DNA of 64,000 nt from Alteromonas sp. 1_MG-2023 (GCF_030547075.1 NZ_JAUOQH010000014.1:1-64000), one strand, 5' to 3'. Counted from the first letter of the stretch, positions 1 through 9,249 are shown. Numbers and translations are program-made. Notes: generated from the sequence alone by a model not told the origin.

Positions 1-50
1 CGCATGGATGCGATTGCACAGCGCCCATGGATGGGTTCACCGCGTGTTTA
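1..50 (-). repeat. Degenerate copy of dispersed hairpin-associated repeat
   Basis: Read on the minus strand, this stretch contains GGTGAACCCATCCATGG followed by a GC-rich arm. It resembles the core CGTGAATCCATCCATGG of the two elements in the ampD to protease gap (near 11181-11210 and 11330-11358). The end also holds the inverted words CGCATGGATGCG. The match is degenerate and the window edge cuts it, so assignment to the same family is an inference. Confidence 0.5.
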
Positions 51-136
51 CGGAGTATTTCCTTTCCTCGGCCTCACCTTGGCCTGGAACCTTGGGCACA
101 GAAGCCGAACTAATTTACGAATAACGGGAGAGACTG

Positions 137-1273
137 ATGCGTCCACATGATTTAAATTTATTGATGATATTTGATGCCATCATGACAGAGGGTGCGATTA
201 CCCGTGCTGCTGATAGATTGTCGATGACCCAACCAGCGGTATCGAACGCCCTTTCTCGCATGCGTACCGCATGGAAAGACGAGTTATTCGTAAAGGATGG
301 CCGTGGTATTCAACCTACCTCGTTTGCCACCAACTTGTGGAGCCAAATTCAAGGCCCATTGGGACAACTTGAAGTTGCTGTCAGCCCGGCGGAATTTGAC
401 CCTGCTACGGCTAAGCGTACCTTCCGTATATCAGCCACTGATAGCATTGTTGCCATGGTGTGGGGGCCGCTTCGCAAAGTCATTGAAAATGAAGCGCCAG
501 GCATTAACATTCACGCAATTCCCAGTTACGATTTAGGTACTGATAAGGTTTTAAAAGACGCAGAAGCTGAGCTGACCTTTTCTAAATATCATCAACCAGA
601 TGCTGTGATACGTACCGAGCACGTGTTAGATCCTAGTTGGGTAGTAGTGATGCGTCCCGACCATCCGCTAGCTAAAGCACAGCTTACTCTTGAAGACTTT
701 ATTGCCGCAGATCACCTGTTAGTGTCGGTAACAGGCGATGTTACCGGCCCTACCGATCAGGTATTGGCTAACATGGGGTTGAAACGCCGTATTGCCATGT
801 CGGTCAATCAGTTCTACAACGCCACGCCGCTGTTAAAAGAAAGTAACTTGATATGCGTTGCACCTTCACTGGTTGTCGAGAAGGAAATCTTCTCAGGTGA
901 GCTTGCGGTATTTGAAACGCCGATTGAAATAAAGAGCCTGCCAATGTCGGTAATGTGGCACAAACGCCAAGACTTAGATGCAGGGTTACAATGGTTACGT
1001 AAACTTGTCGTGAAGTTTATTCGCGAACGTGTTGAGCGACATGAAATGCTGCTATCTCAATGTTGCCGTAAAGCTTACTGTGCTGAAACCGTTAAGCGAT
1101 TCTTGGCGCAGCGTAATATGGATAGCAGTGACTTTACGCCTTCCCATACTCAAAAGAATATCGACCAAATCGATGCGCGAGAAAATGCGAACACTACTGA
1201 TGAACCTGAAGTAGCGAAAGTAATCGGTGTAAATAAGGTAGTGAATGATGAGAATAACAAAGTAACTGCGTAA
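137..1273 (+). CDS. LysR-family transcriptional regulator with C-terminal extension
   Basis: This is a LysR-type DNA-binding regulator, 378 residues. The N-terminal winged helix-turn-helix lies at about residues 4-63, with the family pattern AADRLSMTQPAVSNALSRMR. A periplasmic-binding-protein-like effector domain follows to about residue 300. The family is usually about 300 residues, so the last 70-80 residues are extra; they contain two cysteines and then a polar, Asn/Asp/Glu-rich tail. The ATG has a good GGGAGA ribosome site 5-6 bases upstream. The effector and targets cannot be read from sequence. The next gene is convergent, so no divergent target is visible; the left neighbour is outside the window. 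Confidence 0.85.
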   Translation: MRPHDLNLLMIFDAIMTEGAITRAADRLSMTQPAVSNALSRMRTAWKDELFVKDGRGIQPTSFATNLWSQIQGPLGQLEVAVSPAEFDPATAKRTFRISATDSIVAMVWGPLRKVIENEAPGINIHAIPSYDLGTDKVLKDAEAELTFSKYHQPDAVIRTEHVLDPSWVVVMRPDHPLAKAQLTLEDFIAADHLLVSVTGDVTGPTDQVLANMGLKRRIAMSVNQFYNATPLLKESNLICVAPSLVVEKEIFSGELAVFETPIEIKSLPMSVMWHKRQDLDAGLQWLRKLVVKFIRERVERHEMLLSQCCRKAYCAETVKRFLAQRNMDSSDFTPSHTQKNIDQIDARENANTTDEPEVAKVIGVNKVVNDENNKVTA

Positions 1274-1396
1274 ACCAGCAAATGAGTAGCGTTAAAGCCG
1301 TCTTAAGCTTGTATTAACCCAAAATAGCGCACTCCATATAGGCCGAGACAGGGCCTCGTTTAGAGGCCTTAGAGCGGCTTATTCGTATTAAGAGGC

Positions 1397-1843
1397 TTAC
1401 TTGTATTTACACCCTTTAGAGGCTAGCCAAGCCACCCCTGCTTTTTCATCTTCACAGAAGAAGTAGTCGATTTCTGCCGCTATATAAACGCGCTCAAATT
1501 GGCTACGAACCAGTGCAGGAATGTCAGCTTTAGTTGCTACTAAGGCGCACGCAGACATACCGTAAAGTTTTCTAAGTTTAATTGATTCTATTAGGGTGGC
1601 TTCTGCCGCTGGGGTTAAAATACCGGTACCTAAAACAAAGCCTAAAAAGCCCCATTTTTGTCCCTTCAAACTTAAAACGATGTCTTTAACATCATTATGA
1701 TAATGCTTTAAAATTTCTTCACTTACTACACCCCGGCCATCTACACGTAACACATTGCCAATAAGCTCAATATCATATTCCGCGTGTTTCGTTTGTGCGT
1801 GAGAGGTGTTCTTACCGGTAATGTTGATGTTACTTGGAGCCAT
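1397..1843 (-). CDS. STAS/SpoIIAA-like small protein, function unknown
   Basis: This 148-residue cytosolic protein (ATG at 1843) has alternating strand and helix character. It reads like the SpoIIAA-like/STAS-like small proteins common in marine gammaproteobacteria: a hydrophobic strand near IELIGNVLRVDGRG, then KGQKWGFLGFV, and a Cys-Ala-Leu-Val-Ala core strand. A longer frame opens with TTG at 1912, but the ATG has a GAGA ribosome site and the longer version would run through an 18-bp palindrome that looks regulatory. No catalytic motif is seen. It is monocistronic and faces the LysR gene tail to tail. The family assignment is by pattern only. Confidence 0.55.
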   Translation of the reverse strand: MAPSNINITGKNTSHAQTKHAEYDIELIGNVLRVDGRGVVSEEILKHYHNDVKDIVLSLKGQKWGFLGFVLGTGILTPAAEATLIESIKLRKLYGMSACALVATKADIPALVRSQFERVYIAAEIDYFFCEDEKAGVAWLASKGCKYK

Positions 1844-1891
1844 ACTATCTCGTCTAAAATTAACTTCTAATACCCTGGTTGAAGAGTAGTA

Positions 1892-1909
1892 GCTAAATCG
1901 CGATTTAGC
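1892..1909. promoter_or_regulatory. 18-bp perfect palindrome, possible operator
   Basis: GCTAAATCGCGATTTAGC is a perfect inverted repeat with a central CGCG, 49-66 bases upstream of the ATG of the STAS-like gene. Size and position suit a binding site for a dimeric regulator. The regulator is unknown; the LysR protein nearby is only one candidate. Confidence 0.45.
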
Positions 1910-1962
1910 CAAATTAGCGGGTTAAATCAGCATTTAATTTAGTTTAATTTATTTAAACAAAC

Positions 1963-1987
1963 AAAAAACCCGCCATGTGGCGGGTTT
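1963..1987 (-). terminator. Rho-independent terminator of lpdA
   Basis: A 9-bp perfect stem, AAACCCGCC and GGCGGGTTT, encloses a 4-base loop. On the minus strand it is followed by a run of six T. It lies 22 bases past the lpdA stop codon and closes the PDH operon. Confidence 0.85.
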
Positions 1988-2009
1988 CAACGTTAACTAA
2001 GTCGTTAAC

Positions 2010-3431
2010 TTACTTCTTTTTCTTTGCCTTAGCGTTAGGCAAATCGGTAATACTACCTTCGAAGATTTCAGACGCTAGGCCGATTGACTCGTTTAGCGTT
2101 GGGTGAGCGTGAATAGTTAATGCAACATCTTCAGCGTCTGCGCCCATTTCAACAGCAAGACCAATTTCGCCAAGCATTTCGCCAGCGTTTGTACCTACCA
2201 TTGCGCCACCAAGTACACGACCGGTGTCTTTTTCGAAAATCATTTTAGTCATACCGTTAGTTGCATCAGAGGCAATAGCGCGACCTGAAGCAGCCCATGG
2301 GAATACGGCTGTTTCGTAGCTTAAACCTTGCTCTTTCGCTTCTTTCTCGGTAACACCAACCCAGGCAACTTCCGGCTCAGTGTACGCTACTGAAGGAATA
2401 CCACGTGGGTCGAAGTAATGTTTCTGTCCGGCAATAACTTCAGCAGCAACATGACCTTCGTGAACTGCTTTATGCGCAAGCATAGGCTGGCCAACTAAGT
2501 CACCGATAGCGAAGATATGTTCAACGTTAGTACGCATTTGCTTATCAACGTTAATAAAGCCACGGTCGTCAACGTTAACACCAGCAGTGTCTGCGCCAAC
2601 CATCTTACCGTTTGGACGACGTCCAACAGCAACTAATACTTTGTCGTAGCGTACTTGCTCTGAAGGTGCATTTTTACCTTCAAACGTTACATACAAGCCG
2701 TCTTCTTTTGCTTCAACCGCAGTTACTTTGGTTTCAAGCATGATGTTGAATTTTTCTTTATAGTCTTTCATGAAGACTTTCATGATGTCTTTATCAGCAG
2801 CTGGAATAAGCTGATCTAAAAATTCAACAACATCAATTTTTGAACCTAATGCTTCGTACACTGTACCCATTTCAAGGCCAATGATACCGCCACCAAGTAC
2901 TAACATTTTCTCTGGAATATCTTTCATTTCCAAAGCGCCAGTAGAATCGATAATACGATCGTCTTCTGGAATAAACGGCAAGCTTACTGGCTCAGAGCCC
3001 GCTGCAATAATCGCTTTCTCAAAAGTAATAGTAGTAACCTCGTCACCATTTTTTACTTCAAGGGTATTAGCACCGGTAAATTTACCGTAACCTTTGACGT
3101 GCTTGGTTTTACGCATTTTAGACATGCCGCCAAGACCGTTTGTTAGCTGTTTAACAACGCTGTCTTTGTATTCACGAATTTTGTCTAGGTCGATTTTTGG
3201 CTCACCAAAAGTCACACCATGGCTAGCCAAGTGCTTCGCTTCTTTCATTACTTTCGCTACGTGAAGCAATGCTTTTGAAGGAATACAACCAACGTTAAGA
3301 CATACGCCGCCTAGCACTTCACGTGAATCAACAATAACGGTTTCTATACCTAAGTCGGCAGCACGGAATGCTGCAGAGTAACCGCCAGGGCCGCCGCCCA
3401 GTACCACTAATTGCGTTTTAATTTCGCTCAT
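2010..3431 (-). CDS. lpdA: Dihydrolipoyl dehydrogenase (E3)
   Basis: This cytosolic FAD flavoprotein reoxidises dihydrolipoamide for the pyruvate dehydrogenase complex, and commonly also for 2-oxoglutarate dehydrogenase and glycine cleavage, reducing NAD+. The 473-residue protein has the FAD-binding glycine motif GGGPGG at residues 12-17 and the redox disulfide GGVCLNVGC (C44, C49). It also has an NAD-binding GGGIIG motif and the C-terminal active-site AHPTLNE carrying the His-Glu dyad. I start at the ATG at 3431 because a GAGG ribosome site sits just before it; the TTG 12 bases upstream is unlikely. It follows aceF after 128 bp containing a hairpin, so it may be read both with and independently of aceEF. 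Confidence 0.97.
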   Translation of the reverse strand: MSEIKTQLVVLGGGPGGYSAAFRAADLGIETVIVDSREVLGGVCLNVGCIPSKALLHVAKVMKEAKHLASHGVTFGEPKIDLDKIREYKDSVVKQLTNGLGGMSKMRKTKHVKGYGKFTGANTLEVKNGDEVTTITFEKAIIAAGSEPVSLPFIPEDDRIIDSTGALEMKDIPEKMLVLGGGIIGLEMGTVYEALGSKIDVVEFLDQLIPAADKDIMKVFMKDYKEKFNIMLETKVTAVEAKEDGLYVTFEGKNAPSEQVRYDKVLVAVGRRPNGKMVGADTAGVNVDDRGFINVDKQMRTNVEHIFAIGDLVGQPMLAHKAVHEGHVAAEVIAGQKHYFDPRGIPSVAYTEPEVAWVGVTEKEAKEQGLSYETAVFPWAASGRAIASDATNGMTKMIFEKDTGRVLGGAMVGTNAGEMLGEIGLAVEMGADAEDVALTIHAHPTLNESIGLASEIFEGSITDLPNAKAKKKK

Positions 3432-3518
3432 TGTGAACCTCAATCCTATTTTTTGTTAGCTATCACCTTGTGCGTAATAGCATAACCTAAATACTGCCCC
3501 AAGGGCTTATAAAATCAT

Positions 3519-3550
3519 CGAGAATGTTCATGATATAACAAACATTCTCG
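3519..3550. other. Inverted repeat in the aceF-lpdA gap
   Basis: A perfect 10-bp stem, CGAGAATGTT and AACATTCTCG, has a 12-base loop. It lies 9 bases past the aceF stop. On the minus strand only a weak, interrupted T run follows, so it could be a partial terminator or an mRNA-stabilising stem that sets aceEF against lpdA levels. That role is inferred. Confidence 0.5.
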
Positions 3551-3559
3551 TATTTTTAT

Positions 3560-5593
3560 TTAAAGTATAATTCTGCGCAAATCTGTTAAGTTTGCTGCCA
3601 CTTCAGTAGAGAACCTTGCACCTACCGCACCATCGATAACACGATGATCGTACGACAAGCTTAATGGAACCATTAGGCGAGGTTCGAACTCGCTACCATT
3701 CCACTTCGGTTTCATATCAGACTTAGACACACCTAAGATAGCAACCTCTGGCGCGTTAACAATTGGCGTAAACGCTGTTCCACCAATTCCGCCTAAGCTA
3801 GAAATAGTGAACGTGCCGCCTTGCATGTCTGAAGACTTCAGTTTTCCATCACGGGCTTTCTTAGATGTTTCAATCAGCTCTTGAGACAACTGCTCAATAC
3901 CTTTCTTGTTTACATCTTTGATAACAGGAACCACCAAACCACCAGGCGTTTCAACCGCAATACCAATGTTGATGAATTTCTTGATGATCAAGCTTTCACC
4001 ATCTTCAGAAAGCGAAGAGTTGAATATTTCGTATTTCTCTAGCGCTTTAGCAACGGCTTTCATGATGAACACAAGTGGCGTAATTTTAAGGCCAGACTTG
4101 GTTTTCGCATGATAAGCGTTTTGTTCTTTACGGAACGCTTCTACGTCGGTGATATCAGCCTCATCAAACTGTGTTACATGAGGGATAGTCGCCCAGTTAC
4201 GATGTAAGAACGGGCCAGAAATTTTCTGAATACGCGACAGCTTAACTTCTTCAACTTCACCAAACTTGCTGTGATCGACAGGTTTAACCGGCACAATTTG
4301 AAGCACGTTATCGCCCGCTGGCGCAGTTGCACTAGCAGCACTACCTTTAGGCTTAGCAAGCTCTGCTTTCACATAAGCCTGAACGTCTTCTTTAAGAATA
4401 CGATTCTTAGGACCTGTTCCGTTAACAAGGGTAAGGTCTACACCAAACTCTCTCGCTACGCGGCGCACTGAAGGTGAAGCGTGAGCTTTACCATTGCCTT
4501 TAGGCTCTGGCGCTTCTTGTGCTGGTACAGGTGACTTATTTTGCGCTGCTGGCTTTTCAGCCGCTTTTGGCTTTTCAGGCGCCGATTCCGCTTTCTTCGG
4601 CGCAGGGGCATCGCTACTTGCTGAACCGCCACTTCCGGCAGTTTCTAGCTTGATGACTAGCGTGCCTTGCTTAACTTTATCACCGGCTTTAATGAATACT
4701 TCTTTTACTGTACCCGCATGGGTAGAAGGCACATCCATTGTCGCTTTATCGGTTTCTAAGGTAATCAGACCATCTTCTTTCTCAATGGTGTCACCTACAG
4801 AAACTAATACGTCGATAACGTCTACTTCGCCGTCTTCGCCAATATCAGGTACTTCAACTTCTACTACATCACCGGCTGCTTTCTCTGAAGATTGCTCTGA
4901 AGCTGCTTCGTCAGAAGAAGAGTCAGCCGCAGGTGCCGCTTTTTCAGAACTTGATTCAGCAGGCGCATCGCTGCTAGCTGCTTCACCACTTCCAGCGGTT
5001 TCTAGTTTAATTACTAGCGTACCTTCTTTCACTTTGTCGCCCGTACTGATGAACACTTCTTTCACCGTACCTGCGTGAGTAGAAGGCACATCCATAGTGG
5101 CTTTATCAGTTTCTAGCGTAATAAGCCCATCTTCTTTCTCGATGGTATCGCCTACAGAAACCAATACGTCAATAACGTCTACTTCTCCGTCATCACCAAT
5201 ATCAGGAACCGCAACTTCTATCACTTCACCGCCACCAGATGATGCTGGTGCCGCTTCTGATTTGCTTTCTTCTTTTGGTGCTTCTTTCGGCTCTTCTGGT
5301 GCAGACGCTTCTTCAGCTGGCTCTTCTTTCTCTTGTGAAGCAGCTTCTTCGCCACCTGCTTTTTTCATTTCGCCGATAACATCGCCTTCTTTAATCTTGT
5401 CGCCAACAGCAACAGACAAGCTAACGATCTCACCTTCAAACGGTGCAGGAATGTCCATAGACGCTTTGTCACTTTCTACGGTAACAACGCCTTCATCTGC
5501 ATCAATGGTGTCGCCTACGGCAACACATAGCTCGATAACTTCAACCTCGTCACCGCCTACATCGGGTACGATAATCTTTTGAATATCTGACAT
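3560..5593 (-). CDS. aceF: Dihydrolipoyllysine acetyltransferase (E2 of PDH), three lipoyl domains
   Basis: This is the core of the pyruvate dehydrogenase complex; it moves acetyl groups from E1 to CoA on swinging lipoyl arms. In 677 residues there are three lipoyl domains, with predicted lipoylated lysines K43 (ESDKA), K164 and K283 (both ETDKA), separated by Ala/Glu/Ser/Pro-rich linkers. A peripheral-subunit-binding domain (about 372-408) follows, then the catalytic domain (about 440-677) with DHRVIDGA and the catalytic His near 650. Lipoyl domains 2 and 3 differ at only about 3 of 68 residues. The start is 26 bp after aceE. The Ser/Thr-rich open frames antisense to the linkers are composition artefacts. 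Confidence 0.97.
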   Translation of the reverse strand: MSDIQKIIVPDVGGDEVEVIELCVAVGDTIDADEGVVTVESDKASMDIPAPFEGEIVSLSVAVGDKIKEGDVIGEMKKAGGEEAASQEKEEPAEEASAPEEPKEAPKEESKSEAAPASSGGGEVIEVAVPDIGDDGEVDVIDVLVSVGDTIEKEDGLITLETDKATMDVPSTHAGTVKEVFISTGDKVKEGTLVIKLETAGSGEAASSDAPAESSSEKAAPAADSSSDEAASEQSSEKAAGDVVEVEVPDIGEDGEVDVIDVLVSVGDTIEKEDGLITLETDKATMDVPSTHAGTVKEVFIKAGDKVKQGTLVIKLETAGSGGSASSDAPAPKKAESAPEKPKAAEKPAAQNKSPVPAQEAPEPKGNGKAHASPSVRRVAREFGVDLTLVNGTGPKNRILKEDVQAYVKAELAKPKGSAASATAPAGDNVLQIVPVKPVDHSKFGEVEEVKLSRIQKISGPFLHRNWATIPHVTQFDEADITDVEAFRKEQNAYHAKTKSGLKITPLVFIMKAVAKALEKYEIFNSSLSEDGESLIIKKFINIGIAVETPGGLVVPVIKDVNKKGIEQLSQELIETSKKARDGKLKSSDMQGGTFTISSLGGIGGTAFTPIVNAPEVAILGVSKSDMKPKWNGSEFEPRLMVPLSLSYDHRVIDGAVGARFSTEVAANLTDLRRIIL
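4608..4856 (-). repeat. Coding repeat: third lipoyl domain of aceF
   Basis: This stretch encodes residues about 246-328 of E2. It matches 4965-5217 almost perfectly at the protein level but differs at many synonymous positions. It is therefore an old duplication kept uniform by selection rather than a recent copy. Confidence 0.8.
4965..5217 (-). repeat. Coding repeat: second lipoyl domain of aceF
   Basis: This is the partner of 4608-4856 and encodes residues about 126-209 of E2. The first lipoyl domain (residues 1-80) is clearly more divergent from both. Confidence 0.8.
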
Positions 5594-5619
5594 ATGTAAA
5601 ATACCTTATCTGCCTGCGG

Positions 5620-8295
5620 CTACGCGTAAAGTGGGTTTAGTTTTTCAACGTTAATATCAAAACGTTTAATCGCTTCGGCAACATCTTTCTTATCGAACTC
5701 ACCGCGTTGCGCCAATTCGTACAATGAAGCCACTACAATGTATGCAGCATTAACTTCAAAGTGAGTACGCAAGTTTTCACGGCTATCACTTCTACCAAAG
5801 CCATCAGTACCTAGGCAGCGGTAATCAGTATCGATAAATGCACGAACCTGATCAGAGTAGTTCTTCACGTAATCGGTAGCAGAAATAGCAGGACCTGCAT
5901 CTTTCGTGATTACCTGACCAACGTAAGCTGTTTTCTGATCGGCTTCTGGGTTTAACATGTTCCAGCGCGCCACTTCTTGACCTTCGCGAGCCAATTCGTT
6001 GAACGAGGTTACCGAGTAAACGTCTGAAGAAACGTTGTAATCGTCACAAAGAATTTGTGCCGCTTTACGTACTTCATTCAAGATAGTTCCCGAGCCCATT
6101 AACTGTACATTGGTCTTGGTCTTCTTGTTTTCAACTCGTTCAAGCTTATAAATACCTTTAATGATTTGATCTGCTACGTCATCACCTTCAGGCATAGCTG
6201 GGTGTTGGTAGTTCTCGTTCATCAATGTTAGGTAATAGAATACGTTTTCGTTATTGCCATACATGCGGCGTAAACCGTCTTGTACAATAACAGCCACTTC
6301 GTATCCGTAAGTTGGGTCGTAAGTTACACAGTTCGGAATAAGGTTCGCTTGAACATGTGAATGACCATCTTGGTGCTGTAGGCCTTCACCATTCAATGTG
6401 GTTCTACCTGCAGTAGCACCTAACAAGAACCCTCTTGCTTGGCTATCGCCTGCAGCCCATGCCAAATCGCCAACACGTTGGAAACCAAACATTGAGTAGT
6501 AGATGTAGAACGGAATAGTCGTAGCGTTACACGTTGAGTAAGACGTACCCGATGCAACCCACGATGCCATAGCACCTAATTCGTTAATCCCTTCCTGCAA
6601 TACCTGGCCTTTCTTATCTTCACGATAGTAAGCTACTTGGTCTGCATCTTGTGGAACGTACTTTTGGCCTTCGTTAGCATAAATGCCCACTTGGCGGAAA
6701 AGCCCTTCCATACCGAAGGTACGTGCTTCATCAGGAATAATTGGCACAATACGCTTACCAATTTTCTTGTCTTTCAATAACGCGTTAAGTACACGAACAA
6801 AAGTCATAGTAGACGATACTGAACGATCGCCAGAACCTTTCAAGATTGCATCGAATGCTTTTAATTCAGGTACTTCAAGTTGCTCTTCAGCTTGTTCTCT
6901 ACGAGAAGGTAAGTAACCACCTAATGACTCGCGACGCTCTCGCAAGTACTTCATTTCTTCACTGTCTTCAGGGAATTTGAAGTAAGGTAGTTCTTCAATT
7001 TTTTCATCAGCGATTGGAATGTTGAAACGATCGCGGAATACTTTAAGTGAATCTGCATCCATCTTCTTCACGTTATGCGCAATGTTCAAGGCTTCACCAG
7101 AAGCACCTAAACCAAAGCCTTTAACGGTTTTAGCAAGAATGACCGTTGGACGACCTTTGGTATCTTTCGCTTTTTGATAAGCAGCAAATACTTTAACTGG
7201 ATCGTGTCCACCACGGTTCAAGCGCCAGATGTCATCATCAGACATGTTCGCTACAAGTGCAGCCGTTTCTGGGTACTTGTTGAAGAAGTTTTCGCGCGTG
7301 TATTTACCACCTTTCGCTTTACAGTTCTGGTATTCGCCGTCAACGGTTTCGCCCATTAACTGAATGAGTTTGCCTGATTTATCTCGGGCAAGGAGCTCAT
7401 CCCAGTAACTGCCCCAAATAACTTTAACCACTTCCCAGCCTGCACCGCGGAATGTGCCTTCAAGTTCTTGGATAATTTTGCCGTTACCACGTACCGGGCC
7501 ATCTAGGCGCTGTAGGTTACAGTTGATAACGAAAGTTAGGTTATCTAGGCCTTCACGTGACGCAAGACCGATAGCACCTAATGATTCAGGCTCATCACAC
7601 TCACCGTCACCCATGTAGCAGTATACGCGCTGTTCAGAACAGTCTTTGATACCACGGTTCGTTAGGTACTTAAGGAAACGTGCAGTATAGATGGCTTGAA
7701 GTGGACCTAAGCCCATCGATACTGTTGGGAACTGCCAGTAATCTTTCATCAAATGGGGGTGTGGGTATGAAGACAAGCCTTCACCAGCACACTCTTGACG
7801 GAAGTTGTTTAGCTGATCTTCAGAAAGGTTACCTTCAATAAAAGAACGAGCATAAATACCTGGAGAGATATGGCCTTGAGCAAAAATAAAGTCGCCGCCA
7901 GCGTTTTCTGTAGGCGCTTTAAAGAAGTGGTTAAAACCAACATCATAGAGCATGGCCGATGATGCAAAACTACCAATGTGACCACCAAGCTCTAAGTCTT
8001 TCTTAGAAGCTCGTAATACAATCATCAATGCATTCCAACGAATGGCAGCACGGATACGTGCTTCAATCGTAAGGTCGCCAGGCATTTTTGGCTCTTGCGC
8101 TGAAGGAATTGTATTGATGTACGCTGTGGTGGCGTCGTACGGTAAATGCGCTCCGCTACGACGAGCCTTATCAATAAGTTTCTCGAGTAGATAATGGGCG
8201 CGTTCTACACCTTCCTCTTCTAAAACAGATTCAAGAGCGTCAATCCACTCTTTAGTTTCTTGAGGATCTACATCTTGGTGCATCATATCTGTCAT
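5620..8295 (-). CDS. aceE: Pyruvate dehydrogenase E1 component
   Basis: This thiamine-diphosphate enzyme decarboxylates pyruvate and acetylates the lipoyl arms of E2. At 891 residues it matches the homodimeric E1 type of gammaproteobacteria. The ThDP/Mg2+ motif is visible as GDGECDEPES, ending about 30 residues later at INCNLQRLDGPVRGNG. The N-terminal segment (DPQETKEWIDALESVL) is the typical E1 region that contacts E2. The first ATG has AGGATGG placed as a ribosome site; later Met codons at residues 4 and 5 are possible but not needed. It is the first gene of aceE-aceF-lpdA, 207 bp downstream of pdhR. Confidence 0.97.
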   Translation of the reverse strand: MTDMMHQDVDPQETKEWIDALESVLEEEGVERAHYLLEKLIDKARRSGAHLPYDATTAYINTIPSAQEPKMPGDLTIEARIRAAIRWNALMIVLRASKKDLELGGHIGSFASSAMLYDVGFNHFFKAPTENAGGDFIFAQGHISPGIYARSFIEGNLSEDQLNNFRQECAGEGLSSYPHPHLMKDYWQFPTVSMGLGPLQAIYTARFLKYLTNRGIKDCSEQRVYCYMGDGECDEPESLGAIGLASREGLDNLTFVINCNLQRLDGPVRGNGKIIQELEGTFRGAGWEVVKVIWGSYWDELLARDKSGKLIQLMGETVDGEYQNCKAKGGKYTRENFFNKYPETAALVANMSDDDIWRLNRGGHDPVKVFAAYQKAKDTKGRPTVILAKTVKGFGLGASGEALNIAHNVKKMDADSLKVFRDRFNIPIADEKIEELPYFKFPEDSEEMKYLRERRESLGGYLPSRREQAEEQLEVPELKAFDAILKGSGDRSVSSTMTFVRVLNALLKDKKIGKRIVPIIPDEARTFGMEGLFRQVGIYANEGQKYVPQDADQVAYYREDKKGQVLQEGINELGAMASWVASGTSYSTCNATTIPFYIYYSMFGFQRVGDLAWAAGDSQARGFLLGATAGRTTLNGEGLQHQDGHSHVQANLIPNCVTYDPTYGYEVAVIVQDGLRRMYGNNENVFYYLTLMNENYQHPAMPEGDDVADQIIKGIYKLERVENKKTKTNVQLMGSGTILNEVRKAAQILCDDYNVSSDVYSVTSFNELAREGQEVARWNMLNPEADQKTAYVGQVITKDAGPAISATDYVKNYSDQVRAFIDTDYRCLGTDGFGRSDSRENLRTHFEVNAAYIVVASLYELAQRGEFDKKDVAEAIKRFDINVEKLNPLYA

Positions 8296-8502
8296 GGTGC
8301 CATCCTATTTTTGCTTTATATATAGAGAATTCTTCCTTCGACTTATTTATCAAAAGAAGAAAGACCAAATTACGTTGTACTCGCTGTGACCCTTACTGGC
8401 TCACCTGTGCTTTCTTGCATGTCGCATACAGTAGCTAAAATTCTCTTTAAGCCTCTGCTTATATAAACACGCCTAATAAAACTGGGTAAATAAGTAGGCG
8501 TA

Positions 8503-9249
8503 TTAAATTTCTAATCGTCGTAACGCACGCTGAACACGTGTGTCACGCTGATTTATAGTTAATAATGTTTTTTCAATAAACGCTAGATGCGTATTACATG
8601 CTTGCCGTGCTGCTTCAGGGTCGCGCGCAGCAATAGCTTCTACAATTTCTCGTCTTTGACGCGCAATATCGGCCACCGCTTCGGGATGTGCCGCTAACAT
8701 GTCAAAGTTACGCTCTATGTTTTCCACCAACATGGTTTGCATGGTGCTCATTACATGTAGAAGCACCATGTTATGGGATGCTCTTGCCATAATAATGTAA
8801 AACTTTCCAAGCGCTTCAGCCTGCTCTCGCTTACTTTCTTCAGGTGCTGGCGTAGGTAATTCGTTTAGCGCACTTTTAAGGGCTTCGTAATCTTCAGGCT
8901 GCCCACGAAGCGCTGCGTAATACGCTGCCATTCCCTCTAGGGCATGACGAAATTCTAATAAGTCGAACTGGGTTTCAGGGCGCTTGCTTACTAATGCCAT
9001 GAGTGGATCTTTTAACGCTGAGTTAAGGTTTCGGTTCACAAATGTGCCGCCACCTTGTTTACGCTCAACTAATCCTCGCGCCTGTAAATTACCAATAGCT
9101 TCTCGTAACGAAGGCCGCGACACTTCAAATTGAATCGCCAGTTCACGCTCTGGAGGCAATTTCTGCCCTGCCAATAAGCTACCGTCCAATATCATGGACT
9201 CAAGCTGCTCGGTGATAACATCGGCAAGTTTTTTTCGCTGCTGACGCAT
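8503..9249 (-). CDS. pdhR: Pyruvate-responsive repressor PdhR (GntR/FadR family)
   Basis: This 248-residue GntR-family regulator represses the PDH operon in the absence of pyruvate in relatives. It has an N-terminal winged helix-turn-helix, with GQKLPPERELAIQFEVSRPS at about residues 28-47 and an EAIGNLQARGLVERKQGGGT wing. A FadR-type all-helical effector domain (FCD) runs from about residue 75 to 235. It lies directly upstream of aceE on the same strand, as in Escherichia coli. An operator-like site 82-98 bases before its start points to autoregulation. The start codon is followed by MRQQRKKLAD, which suits the family's short N-arm. Confidence 0.93.
   Translation of the reverse strand: MRQQRKKLADVITEQLESMILDGSLLAGQKLPPERELAIQFEVSRPSLREAIGNLQARGLVERKQGGGTFVNRNLNSALKDPLMALVSKRPETQFDLLEFRHALEGMAAYYAALRGQPEDYEALKSALNELPTPAPEESKREQAEALGKFYIIMARASHNMVLLHVMSTMQTMLVENIERNFDMLAAHPEAVADIARQRREIVEAIAARDPEAARQACNTHLAFIEKTLLTINQRDTRVQRALRRLEI

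Noticed and set aside
1350..1370. GGCCTC/GAGGCC stem after the LysR gene
   Set aside because: The stem is only 6 bp and no T run follows, so I do not call a terminator.
4494..5582. Two long plus-strand open frames antisense to aceF, rich in Ser, Thr and Pro
   Set aside because: They mirror the Ala/Glu/Ser linkers and lipoyl repeats of aceF, have no ribosome sites and show no family features; they are composition shadows.
8355..8385. Possible second PdhR half-site upstream of aceE (GACCAAATT)
   Set aside because: Only one arm resembles the operator and the spacing is wrong; no palindrome.
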